From positions 1 through 27,033 of the forward strand of contig JNEM01009873.1 in NCBI GenBank assembly GCA_000697335.1: a stretch of DNA of 27,033 nt, in the 5' to 3' direction. A model generated the notes under the pieces. That model was not told the DNA's origin. It searched no databases and saw only the letters and a list, made by a program, of their open reading frames with translations. The stretch is from Conidiobolus incongruus B7586. Its lineage: Eukaryota; Entomophthoromycota; Entomophthoromycetes; Entomophthorales; Conidiobolaceae. Shown piece by piece: positions 10,131 to 19,446 of this stretch (within the stretch, counting starts at the first letter, position 1; each line of letters starts with the position of its first letter). A program made the translations under genes and the position numbers.

Positions 10131-11370
10131 ATGATATAATTTTAAAATTAAAACTAAATAAATAAATTAATAAATAATATATATATAATTTAATAAACAA
10201 TATAAAATTAATATTCTCTTTTATTATTAATAACTCTTTTTTATTCTATTAACAGGCTTTTAATATTTAAAAAATATTTTTTTATTAAAAACTAAAATCT
10301 AATATTTTACAAACCAATTGAATTTGTTTAAAGGGATTTTTTTTATAAGTTAATTTTTTAATTATTTAAAATAATTATAATTAAAGTTATATTAGTAATA
10401 ATCAAGTGAATATATTAAATATAATAACTCTAATTTTTTATATAAAAAATTCTTTATAGCTTTAGTTTTGAATATTTTATAATTATTATACAAATCTATA
10501 AATATTTTTAATTTTATATTAAAAATATTATTTAAAAATTATTTTATTTAAAAAAACAATATAAAGTATATTATTAATTAATTACTCTTAAGATATTAAA
10601 TAAAAAAACTATATATCATTATAATTTATTACAATAATTAACAAATACTTATAATTAAAGTATTTATTTATTAGAAGTTATAAAAAAGATTAATTTAATT
10701 TAACATCTTATTTTATTTTTAAAGAAAAGATTTTATAAAAGAATTTAAGATTTATTAGTTATAAGTATTTAATACAAAAACTTTTATTTTTAGTTATATT
10801 TTATAATGTTTAATTTAACTATAATTATTTTAATTTTTTTAAGCGTGTATTAAATTATAAAGCATTTATTTTATTATTTTATTAATTAATTTAAGCTTAA
10901 TTTTAAGTATATATAATATACTTATATAATTAATATTAAATTATTTTAATAATTCTTTAGCTGAAATAAAAAGGTATTTGTTAATATATTTTTTCACTTT
11001 ATTAATAAATAAAAAAATATCAATAAAAATTAATTTTTTAAATTTTAATAAATTTTAAATAATGTCCCTTTTAGCTTTAAAATTACAAATCTAGTGATAT
11101 ATAGTAGTTTTAAATAGAACATCATCTTTATGAGTTATTTTTAAGTTTTAAAATACAAAAATAAAAGCTTTTTGATAATTATTATCTAATTTAAGAATAA
11201 TTAAATTTAACTGTAAATTTTAAAATTAAAATATTATAATAAAAAATAATTATAATTAAATATATATATATATAATTTGAAAATATTTATTTTCCTATAT
11301 ATTTTATATATAAATAATCTTTCAAAACTTATAATATGTTTGAAAAATCAGAAATTAAAAAATTTGCCAT
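10131..11370 (-). mobile_element. Mariner transposon, copy B, heavily decayed, reverse orientation
   Basis: The reverse complement aligns with mariner copy A from end to end. The element's 5' terminus lies at 11370 with TA at 11371-11372, and its 3' terminus at about 10131 with TA at 10129-10130. The outer 40 bases at the 11370 end differ from copy A at one base. Bases 10950-11000 match 7661-7710 of copy A closely, and 10205-10330 match the copy A transposase C-terminus. Most differences from copy A turn G or C into A or T. For example the first catalytic motif IDES has become TNKS, from GATGAA to AATAAA. No transposase frame survives. At 1240 bp it is nearly full length. Confidence 0.85.
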
Positions 11371-11372
11371 TA

Positions 11373-11642
11373 CTTAATTTTTATACTGATATTAAAAATA
11401 TTTTAAATGAAATAATTGAAATATTGATTATTAATCTAGTTAGAATTATTGTAAAAAGTAATTTTGAATTTGGAAATGAAACATTTCGCTTATATCTATT
11501 TAAAATTCTTATTTCAATACTTATTGGAAATTATCTTAATCATTTTGCAAATGTGAATATGAATTCACATCACGAATTTAGCCAACAGTTTCAACTGATA
11601 AAAAACAAAACAATAAATAACAAAACTATTTTTATTGTTTAA
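11373..11642 (+). other. Unexplained 89-codon open stretch abutting mariner copy B
   Basis: Just outside the TA at 11371-11372 the plus strand stays open for 89 sense codons to TAA 11640-11642, in DNA where stops are otherwise frequent. The frame also runs open backwards into the mariner end to 11277, but that part is transposon sequence. The encoded peptide is rich in Ile, Asn and Leu, with a hydrophobic middle and a hydrophilic Asn/Gln/Lys tail. It resembles nothing I recognise. It could be the 3' remnant of a gene split by the mariner insertion, or chance. It ends 42 bases before the convergent TIM50 stop codon. Confidence 0.25.
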
Positions 11643-11684
11643 ATATTACCGAGTGAATCTAATTGGAGTAATAAAATTCACAAA

Positions 11685-13122
11685 TTATTGAGAGGGAGTG
11701 GGTTGGGGAGGGCCAGCAGGTCCTTGACCATCCATCATTCTTTGGATCATTTCCATAAAGGTCATCTTATTATCTTCCATCAATTTCTTAGTCTCTTCTT
11801 CGTATTCCTTGTAACGGGCGACTGCTTCAGCCATTATTATCGGTCTTTGTTGTTCGTAGTTGGCTTCGAGCAAGCGACGACGTTGTTCGATGGGGTTAAT
11901 GGGGAGTCGTTGGTTACCTCCGAGTAAGCTACGAAGTCCTCCCTTACTTTGGGATGCAAGCTTCTCTAAAGCGGCCTTTTCCTTTTCGGCAAAAGCTTTA
12001 GGAACATCCTTACCATGGTATTCTTTAAGAACTTCACGAACATCATCGGGGTGGGTGAGGAATAAAGTTTCCAAGAAGGGTAAAATATCTAAGAGGTAGG
12101 TATCGTCGGGGTTACCATCCCAAGGAGGAACAGCAAGGGCGTTTTCGGGTTGTAAGGAATAAGAATCAGGGTTGGAATCCATGATAATGACTTGCTTCAA
12201 ATCACGGTTCAAGTGAGAAAGATCCTTGACAATCTTACCATCATGGAAACGAGTGTGTTCTCTAAAGAGGTGATGAAGGAAATACATTTGATAAGGGTCG
12301 AGATTTTTGATAATGGTTTCAGCAACGAAATTTTGCTGGGAAGTGAAGACGACTGTTTCAAATAAGCACGACATGAGGCCTAAGAATCTATCGACACCAG
12401 GACGTTTGGCGCAACGATAACCGTGTTCACGATCCCACATGGTCTTAACTAAAGTTTCGTCCAAATTAATGACGAGAGTAAGTCTTTGCTTTTCACCAGG
12501 AGGAGCAGGAGGTTGATCAGGCAATAAGATTTGGAAAGCAGGTTCCTTCAAGTAGGTGATATTGCGGTTGAGACGGAAGCTAGCACGTTCATATAAAGAG
12601 CCATCCTAAAAATCAAAATCAGTAAAAAAAATTAATTATGAAAAATTATAAAAAACAACTTACAACGGGGCAATCAGGCAATTCCTTCTCTTCTTCAGAA
12701 AATTCACGGCCTAAATATTAAAATAAGTACTTAAAACAATATTATAGCTTCTTTTTAAACTTACATAAATAATAAGTAGCATAAGAACCCATAGCAAATA
12801 AAATCAATAACAACCTATTTCTCAAACTATTGCCTCTAATTTCGGCATTGGTCTTAAAGTGCTTGGTTTTACCCTTGGAGTTGCTTGATTTTTCCGATTG
12901 AGGCTTTTGGGCAGGTTCGGCAATTTCATCTTCAATGGGTGGGCTTGTGAAAATGGGAGATGCCATAGGCTTCTTTTCAGCTTCTACTTCGGGCTTAGTA
13001 GTGGGTTTTTCATCCTGAAGACGAATGGAACCATTATGAAAATTTTTAATAAGAGATGAGGTAAATCGGGGAGTAGATATCAATCTAGAAGAAATTAATT
13101 GTCTTCTCAATAAATGTAACAT
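11685..13122 (-). CDS. TIM50: TIM50, mitochondrial TIM23-complex receptor subunit (3 exons)
   Basis: Three exons, 13122-12765, 12710-12664 and 12605-11685, give a 441-residue protein. Introns 12764-12711 (54 bp) and 12663-12606 (58 bp) both read GTAAGT...TAG, and splicing keeps the frame through Cys120. The protein is inner-membrane anchored and receives presequence proteins from the TOM complex for TIM23. Residues 1-36 form an Arg/Ser-rich mitochondrial targeting sequence without acids. A Pro/Lys/Glu-rich linker follows, then one membrane helix (about 103-119) and an FCP1-like domain (about 176-310). That domain has INLDETLVK where active phosphatases have DxDxT, so the first catalytic Asp is Asn, as expected for a non-enzymatic TIM50. 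Also typical are the AKRPGVDRFL, KLNRDLxxV-like and LQPENA motifs. A helical charged tail and a Pro/Gly end (GQGPAGPPQPTPSQ) finish it. Codon use is much GC-richer than the flanks. The ATG at 13122 is chosen for the complete targeting sequence. Confidence 0.95.
12606..12663 (-). other. TIM50 intron 2
   Basis: A 58-bp intron with donor GTAAGT, a CTGAT branch-point-like sequence and a T-rich tract before TTTTTAG. It lies between codons (phase 0), so exon 2 is only 47 bases long. Confidence 0.92.
12711..12764 (-). other. TIM50 intron 1
   Basis: A 54-bp spliceosomal intron with donor GTAAGT and acceptor TTTAG. Its removal joins the membrane helix to the GREFSEEEKELPDCPV-type linker in frame, interrupting the Cys120 codon after its first base. 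Reading through it gives a stop within seven codons. Confidence 0.92.
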
Positions 13123-14044
13123 GATGGTAAAAATCTAAAATCTAAATTTATCAAAGTAAAAAAAAAATATAAATTTGATATAATATTAAAACAATATTAA
13201 ATATATAGAATTAATTTTGAATTTAATATTAATCGTTTTTTGTATTTGTTAATATTTATATCTCTTTTTAATTGTGTTAATATTACTCCAAAATAACATT
13301 CAACTAAATGAAGTTCATTTTCCTAAATTAAATTATGGGATCATATCTATGAACAGTTTTTGTTTCTGTTTTTGTTTTTGAAATATAGTTTTTTTGGTGT
13401 ATTAATGAGATAAAATCCAATTATAATATTTGATTAGTATCGAACTAAAACTTGGTATATATTTCTATTGAAAACCATTCAATTAACTTAACTTTCTACT
13501 TAAATTTATTTATCAAATCTATTAAATAAATAATATTCTTAAAAATCCAAATCTACCAGTTTGATCATTAATAATAAAATAATCAATTTGTTATTAACTT
13601 TTCAAAAGATTATTCATAACTAAATAGGCTGTAATTAATTAATAAAAAAGGAATTTACTACTATTAAACCACAAACGTTAAATTTTATAAAATTTAATTA
13701 ATAATAATATTATTATTGTTAGCTATTTAATATTTCAAAATTAAATTATAGAAGAAATATTGTAAACAAACTAAACCTAAGTTAAAATAAATTTGAATAA
13801 TTGATGATAGAGATAATGAATATTGAATGAATTTTGTAAAATTGTATTCCAATTAATTTATGAAGGAATTATAAATATAATGGAAACAAATTTGGAGAAT
13901 ATAAAAATACTATGAAATGATATGATATTAGGAAAAATCTTCAATAAATATTAATTTATTGTAGCATTTAGTAAATATGATGAATCTTGAGATGAAGAAT
14001 ATTAAGCTGCTAAAGAAACTATTCTAAAATTAATTACAATAGAA
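13123..14044. other. AT-rich region upstream of TIM50
   Basis: This must hold the TIM50 promoter, but no single convincing TATA element stands out. Around 13850-14040 the plus strand has a short Glu/Lys-rich frame interrupted several times. That is weak evidence of a decayed coding relic, and I would not call it a gene. No RNA gene is visible. Confidence 0.4.
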
Positions 14045-14062
14045 ATTTGATTTAGATTCAAT

Positions 14063-14284
14063 TTAATAGGTCATAATAGTTGTTGTTGTGGTTATTAGCC
14101 CTTGGAGCGTCATCGAGGACACCGACACAGTCATTGTGTAGGCCAGGTTCTGAAGCATAGCACCTACCAATTGGGGTAGACTATCGATGATCAGTTCTCT
14201 GGCTATCTGACCATGATAACTTGTAGACGGGGCGTTGTAAAGAGCGATTAGACCAGTAACAGTGGCGGTGTGGGTACCCGGCAT
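14063..14284 (-). CDS. 73-residue conserved small protein, right paralogue
   Basis: This is the paralogue of 9590-9811, with the same length and the same conserved blocks (HTATV, HGQxARELII, LPQxVG, NLAYTMxVSVSSMTL, LIT). The two have diverged at the N-terminal linker (residues 10-23) and at the C-terminus, which here ends in a Thr run followed by a Met-Thr-Tyr end. The family is unknown to me and no enzyme motif is visible. The ATG at 14284-14282 is the first in frame. About 45 bases before it align with the same region of the left copy, containing a GATATTxTGTGA block. The ATG is 379 bases from the divergent tRNA-Thr at 14664. Conservation of protein blocks despite changed third codon positions is the main evidence that it is real. 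Confidence 0.72.
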   Translation of the reverse strand: MPGTHTATVTGLIALYNAPSTSYHGQIARELIIDSLPQLVGAMLQNLAYTMTVSVSSMTLQGLITTTTTIMTY

Positions 14285-14425
14285 TTTAAGGAGACGAAAT
14301 CACAAAATATCGATAGGAACGAGTGTAGAGTGAATAATAGAAGTTGAATCAAGTAGAGCTAGAGGCAGTTACTTGAGTATACTAAAATGGTGGTTTTTGG
14401 AAGTAGGGAAAAGGTTTATTATAAT

Positions 14426-14464
14426 GAGAGGAGAGAGGAGGAGAGAGAAGAGAAGAAGGGAGAG
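14426..14464 (+). repeat. 39-base uninterrupted purine tract
   Basis: A G/A-only run lies between the right small gene and its tRNA. Seen from the small gene it is a C/T-rich tract upstream of the start, as in many fungal promoters. The left module has C/T-rich upstream DNA but no equivalent unbroken run. Confidence 0.85.
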
Positions 14465-14663
14465 TCTTCCTTAGAACTAAGTGAAATATATTGGCAAAAG
14501 CATGCAACGACTATGTAATAGTGAGGTTACTAAGACGTGGGCTGGTAGTATATTGATAAGGTCTAATTTGGCTAACGAGGAACTTGATAGTGAGCTTGAA
14601 TGAGAAAAGGTATCAATCAGGTAGCAATTATTTCATAGGTAACAAATGTCACAAATTGTTATA

Positions 14664-14735
14664 GCCTTCTTGGCTCAGTTGGCAGAGCGTCCGCCTAGTA
14701 AGCGGAAGGTCACCAGTTCGATTCTGGTAGAAGGC
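14664..14735 (+). tRNA. tRNA-Thr (anticodon AGT), right copy
   Basis: Base-for-base identical to the gene at 9179-9250 and in opposite orientation. The cloverleaf has no mismatches and the anticodon loop CTAGTAA gives AGT for threonine. Internal A and B boxes are intact, there is no intron, and a T5 run about 20 bases past the 3' end serves as Pol III terminator. The A after the acceptor stem would be the discriminator base. Identity of the mature parts with diverged flanks indicates selection or gene conversion. Confidence 0.96.
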
Positions 14736-14763
14736 ATTTCCCCAGTTGAATTATAACATATTC

Positions 14764-15342
14764 TTTTTACATACTTATTTTTCACCACCTTATCTTATTA
14801 TTTTCAATCTTTTTTCTCTTCTTCCCTAATATAAATTGAATTTTTCCATGTTTTTTAGCACATTGACAAATTCTTTTTAATATTAATTTATTATATTTTT
14901 ATCCATTTTACTTATTATATTCATTATTTGATTTATTTATAAGAAAACTAAATCAAGACATAATAAAATTTTCCAATATTTATTCAATCAATTGATTTTT
15001 TCAAATTTAATAAATAATATATTTTAATATAGTCCCTATTGATTGCATTATATCTCATTTATTAAGTGTTAATTTATAGAAACCTGTATAGCTATTTGAT
15101 TTAAGAAATTATTACTAATATATATTTAATAAAATATTTTCATCACATATAATGAATACAAATTTCAACAAATTATTAAAATCATCATAATTTAAGTGGA
15201 TTTTAAAATCTTCATTTGTTTTAGAATCTAAGATCCTGATATTAACCATCGAGTTTTTCAAGCATATCATCAAGTTCAAAAATAAACATTGAACCTAGAA
15301 TCTAAAGTTGGATTATAACTTTATAATCAGAACAAAATTAAA

Positions 15343-15377
<35 letters not shown>

Positions 15378-17264
15378 TCACAGCTTTATAATTATTTAAT
15401 ATGTTTTTTAAACTATATTTAAGTCTTTAAATATTAGCAATTATATTATTAATTATTAATTATTAAAATAGCTTGCATAAATTTCTTAATAAATTTATAT
15501 CAAATTTTATTTTGACTTATTCTAAATACTATAAATATAACTACAAACATTAATCATTTTAAATCTAAATAATATTATCTAATTTATACATTTATTATTA
15601 TTATTTTGTATATTTCAAATCATAATATTATTAATATTTAAAAAAATAGTAACACTGAATCAAATATATTATAAAAGATAAAATATTAATAAATCAGCTT
15701 ATTATAGATATAATAAGAATGATAAAAAATTTAATAAATTTTGATTTCAAATAAACAAGATTACTCATTATACTAATTTATTCTCAAAAATTATCACTCT
15801 AATTATCTATCCCTTTAAATAAATATTCATGATAACTAAGCATATTATAAACAAAGATTATATTTTCCTGAATCTAAGTTTTTAGCTATATCAAATTACA
15901 TTGTTTGATATATTTTGATCTCTACATATAATATATGTTTAAAGTTTATTATTGCTCATATGCTAAATATAGATAAATATATACTCTATTTTTAAATAAC
16001 TCATCAATAAATAAAACATTATAATTAAGTATCAATAAATAAGAATTCCAAGTATACTTGAATATAATAAGACAAGTCAAATTTAACTGTTAATATAGTT
16101 GTAATGATAATTATGAATTTTTCTCCTTGAATACAATTTGAAATATAAAATTTTGATTTTATTTATCAAGTGTTTTCTGTAGATAGGTTAAATGATTTAA
16201 ACTCAAAGCATAATACTACACTCTAATATTGATTATGTTGATTAAAATAATAAACCAATAGATATTTGTTTTAAATATTATAAAAATTTTATTATATATT
16301 ATAAATGACAGTACACTAGCTGTTTTTGATATAATTTTTTATTATATTTGATTTATCAATAATCAATAGTATTTTCATAATTATTTTAATTTTTATATCT
16401 TAGGCTGGATAAAATATTTATAAAGTTACAAATTGATATATTTAAAATTTATTTAAAGTAATATTGATAATTATAATGATAGTTAAATAAATTATATAAT
16501 TAAGAGTTTTTTGACTATGATTTATATATTATATATAAAATCTATATTAATGAGATAATTTTTATATAAAAAATTTATATTATTAATTCAATTTAAATTA
16601 AGATAATTGAAAAATTATGATCTTGTTTGAGTTAAAGACAATAGTAAAAATAATTTGAATATATATAATGGAATAGTTGACTTCTAGTAACCAAAATGAT
16701 AATATTAAGTAATATATCAAAATCATCATTTTCAAATGATACCTATAAAATTATCAAAGTTAAATTCTTTTGGGCAACTATTAAATATACATATATAATT
16801 AGATTTTTTTAGATTAGTAATTAATATTGCAATTAGCATGAGTGAAGAGTCAGTCATACAAATAATTTGATGTTTAAATTTTCTGAAAAAATATAATTAT
16901 AAATCTTAAAGATTAGTTTGAATAATTTTCAAATATTAAAAGATATAATGGTAATATTATTAATTTATATAAGTATATAAAAGTTAAATTCCTTAAATTA
17001 GTCAATGTATTAAAAAACTAATGAAATGACTAATTATATACAAAACTTTCAAATAATATAAAATAATTACATATATCATTTCGGAATTAAGGTTTTTAAC
17101 CCTCTCCAAAATTTACATTTTAAAACATCCTCTTGTCCACACTAACACACTGATTCAATTGTATATAATAATTTTTATCAATATAATGGTGGCTGTGTAT
17201 TACATAACAGATCACAAGTAAAAAAGCTCTACATAATTCACCAATATTGAAAATTTATAGATGT
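14764..17264. other. 2.5-kb AT-rich region without genes
   Basis: No reading frame of note lies on either strand. Apart from the AAT microsatellite at 15346-15375 it holds low-complexity A/T DNA. Around 15780-15950 it is slightly less AT-rich, with no recognisable protein pattern. I see no RNA gene. Confidence 0.5.
15346..15375. repeat. (TAA)10 microsatellite
   Basis: About ten perfect trinucleotide units in intergenic DNA, a likely length-polymorphic locus. Confidence 0.9.
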
Positions 17265-17540
17265 TCAAATAAATAATGGGCTTGAATTGTTGATGAATGG
17301 TGGATGTAATATGTTTATCATCATGCCAAAAATTAATCGGTAGATTACGGCAATATTGATGGCAGTCTTGGAATCATATGCTAATTCATCAATGCTAAGA
17401 TCCATTTGAGGGTTGTAATATTGGCGTCGGAACGTCGCTAGACCTAGGCTGACCTTAAATTTGAAATCGGAAACTTTCGGAAATTTCTTCAAGTCATGAG
17501 TGATGGAATGGAAAGACCACGCAGCATCATAAATTGGTAG
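17265..17540 (-). pseudogene. Unrecognised gene relic or isolated exon
   Basis: On the minus strand a frame of 91 codons stays open from 17540 to the stop at 17265-17267. The DNA is clearly richer in G and C than its surroundings. It encodes a protein-like sequence with a Lys/Phe-rich stretch, then FRRQYYNPQ, a SIDELAYDSKTA segment and a hydrophobic end (NIAVIYRLIFGMM). It has no ATG near its start. An overlapping minus frame upstream (DYQFMMLRGLSIPSLMT, about 17488-17540) also reads like protein, so a frame change near 17490 is likely. NIAVIYRL loosely recalls NLAVIYKM in helix 5 of the 7-TM protein, but the rest does not match. The family is unknown, and it may be the 3' end of a dead host gene. 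Confidence 0.4.
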
Positions 17541-18206
17541 TCATTCTTAAAATTTAGAGATATGCATTCAATCACATATTTTTTTGAGAGATCCAAATTG
17601 AAAAAAATAAAAATCGCTTGTAATGAAGTACACCTTTATTAGTTTTTAGTAAAATTAAAATTTTTAAATTTATTCAATTCCTTAAATTTTAAAAATTATC
17701 ACGTTTTAATATAAATTTTAAAGTTTTGAATCAAGTCGATGGCTTTAATATAAATTATAACAAAATGGATGAGATTAATTAATGGAGTAAATGGAAACCT
17801 TCATAATTTTGAAGTATGATCATTAATCATTAGCATTCATATGATTACTTCTACATAAATTAAATAATTGGACTTAAGACGTGATCACCCGGATTGAGTT
17901 TTACTGGATCAATTTAGTAGATGCTAACATGATGTAATTTAGTCTTATTTACTAAGTGACTGGCAAGTTATGAGTATTGTAAATGCTAAGTAAATAATTG
18001 ATCTAAGAGATTTTAACATTTATTCAATATAGATAAATTCAGCTTTGAAATATATTAATATGATACAGATACTAAAAATTATTCTATCAATTAATAAATT
18101 TAGTATGATTTAATTTTCAAATGAAAAAAAAATAAAGCTGATGACGAATGAGCTAAACTTGATACATCAGAATATTTATCAACATCTAGTCATAACCGAG
18201 CTTGGG
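17541..18206. other. Spacer before the malate dehydrogenase promoter
   Basis: AT-rich DNA without a reading frame. It grades into the less AT-rich malate dehydrogenase promoter from about 18170. Confidence 0.45.
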
Positions 18207-18246
18207 CCAATCAAATTGAAGGAACTGAAAGAAAAGCCAATCCAAT
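18207..18246 (+). promoter_or_regulatory. Three CCAAT boxes upstream of malate dehydrogenase
   Basis: CCAAT occurs at 18207-18211, 18237-18241 and 18242-18246, all on the coding strand and 200-240 bases before the ATG. CCAAT is bound by the HAP/NF-Y complex, which in fungi activates respiratory and TCA-cycle genes. Three in 40 bases is notable in such AT-rich DNA. The assignment is by motif only. Confidence 0.5.
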
Positions 18247-18331
18247 TACGTAAATTCCCATGCTGTCTAATTTTAATCAAGGGTTTCATACCTGTTAAGT
18301 AATATTATAGGATTGAGGGGATTCTTCCATT

Positions 18332-18348
18332 TATATATATATATATAC
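18332..18348 (+). promoter_or_regulatory. TATA-like element of malate dehydrogenase
   Basis: A run of TA repeats about 100 bases before the ATG, downstream of the CCAAT cluster. The position is suitable for a TATA box with a 5' UTR of about 60-70 bases. Confidence 0.5.
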
Positions 18349-18447
18349 TCTGATCATCTGTCCCCATTAGCTCTTTATAAAATTGAATATAATTAAATTC
18401 AACATCTCTATCTTTGTTAATAATTCATAAATTACTAATAATTCAAA

Positions 18448-19446
18448 ATGGTCAAAGTTGCTGTTTTAGGTGCCGCTGGTGGTATTGGTCAACCTTTATC
18501 TCTTCTTCTGAAGCTTAACTCCAATGTTACTCATCTCTCCTTATACGATATTGTCAACGTTCCCGGTGTTGCTGCCGACTTGAGCCATATTAACACTGTT
18601 GCTAAGGTTACTTCTCACATTGGTCCTGACAACCTTGCTGAAGCTGTCAAGGACAGTCACGTTGTTATCATTCCTGCCGGTATCCCCCGCAAGCCTGGTA
18701 TGACTAGAGACGATTTATTCAGAATTAATGCTGGTATTGTTAGAGACTTGGCTATTGCTATTGCTAAGAATGCCCCTAAAGCGTATGTCTTGGTTATTTC
18801 CAACCCTGTCAACTCTACTGTTCCCATTGTTGCCAGAGTTTTCCAAAGCTTAAATGTATTCGACCCTAAGAGAATCTTTGGTGTCACCACCTTAGACTCC
18901 GTCCGTGCCTCCACCTTTGCCAGCGAAGTTAAGTCCTCCTTAACCCCTGCTAACACTCGCTTACCCATCATTGGTGGTCACTCTGGTCCTACTATTGTCC
19001 CTCTCTTCTCTAACATTACTCCCAGCGAATCTTTCTCCCAAGAAGAATTAGAAAAACTTACCAAGCGTGTCCAATATGGAGGTGACGAAGTTGTCCAAGC
19101 CAAAGGTGGTGCCGGTTCTGCTACCCTCAGTATGGCCCACGCCGGTGCTCGTTTCGCCACCGCCATCATTGATGCTACAGTCAACCATCAAAAAATCATC
19201 GAATCTGCTTATGTTCACCTCAGTGCCGATACTGAAGGCCAATCCCAAGCCAAGAACTTGGTTGGCGATGTGGAATTCTTCGCCTTTGACGTCGAACTCG
19301 GCCCTCAAGGTGTCAACAAGATCATTGTGCCTACCAAGATCACTGAATACGAACAAGGACTCATCAAGGAAGCCGTCAATGAACTCAAGGTCAATATCAA
19401 CAAGGGTGATGAGTTTGTCAAGTCTTCCGACCTCACCAAACTTTAA
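18448..19446 (+). CDS. Malate dehydrogenase (NAD+), no leader peptide
   Basis: A 332-residue enzyme interconverting malate and oxaloacetate with NAD(H). The N-terminal Rossmann motif is GAAGGIGQ (8-15). The substrate loop [13 protein letters not shown] carries Arg81 and Arg87. ISNPVNS has Asn119, and LDSVRAS has Asp150 and Arg153. IGGHSG has the catalytic His178. The family is the mitochondrial/peroxisomal-type MDH (LDH/MDH superfamily), about 315-345 residues. The protein starts directly with [18 protein letters not shown], and in-frame TAA codons lie just before the ATG, so it has no mitochondrial leader. This start resembles yeast peroxisomal Mdh3. The C-terminus is LTKL, close to but not a canonical SKL-type signal. 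It is probably cytosolic, with a weak chance of peroxisomal targeting. It has one exon, and its C-ending codons suggest high expression. CCAAT boxes and a TATA-like run lie upstream. Confidence 0.97.
   Translation: MVKVAVLGAAGGIGQPLSLLLKLNSNVTHLSLYDIVNVPGVAADLSHINTVAKVTSHIGPDNLAEAVKDSHVVIIPAGIPRKPGMTRDDLFRINAGIVRDLAIAIAKNAPKAYVLVISNPVNSTVPIVARVFQSLNVFDPKRIFGVTTLDSVRASTFASEVKSSLTPANTRLPIIGGHSGPTIVPLFSNITPSESFSQEELEKLTKRVQYGGDEVVQAKGGAGSATLSMAHAGARFATAIIDATVNHQKIIESAYVHLSADTEGQSQAKNLVGDVEFFAFDVELGPQGVNKIIVPTKITEYEQGLIKEAVNELKVNINKGDEFVKSSDLTKL

Larger units (their letters stand above)
14045..14763 (-). repeat. Right arm of the inverted tRNA-Thr/small-gene duplication
   Basis: Mirror image of 9151-9830: a 73-codon gene on the minus strand, a 379-bp spacer, tRNA-Thr on the plus strand and a homologous tRNA 3' flank (ATTTCC then a GTTGAATYATAAC block). 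The arms are about 4.2 kb apart and enclose TIM50 and mariner copy B. Perfect identity is confined to the tRNA. Confidence 0.8.

Noticed and set aside
11277-11642. 121-codon ORF taken as one gene
   Set aside because: Its first part (11277-11370) is the terminal region of mariner copy B and it lacks an ATG start. Only the part outside the transposon is kept, as an uncertain open stretch.
13850-14040. Glu/Lys-rich decayed coding sequence upstream of TIM50
   Set aside because: Several interruptions, no conserved motif and the same composition as surrounding spacer.
9179-14735. tRNA-derived SINEs
   Set aside because: Both tRNAs have perfect cloverleaves and Pol III terminators close to the 3' end, with no tRNA-unrelated body, poly-A tail or target-site duplication.
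15780-15860. Third mariner copy
   Set aside because: A shared stretch of about 20 bases (CCCTTTAAATAAA and neighbours) matches part of the transposase, but similarity stops on both sides.
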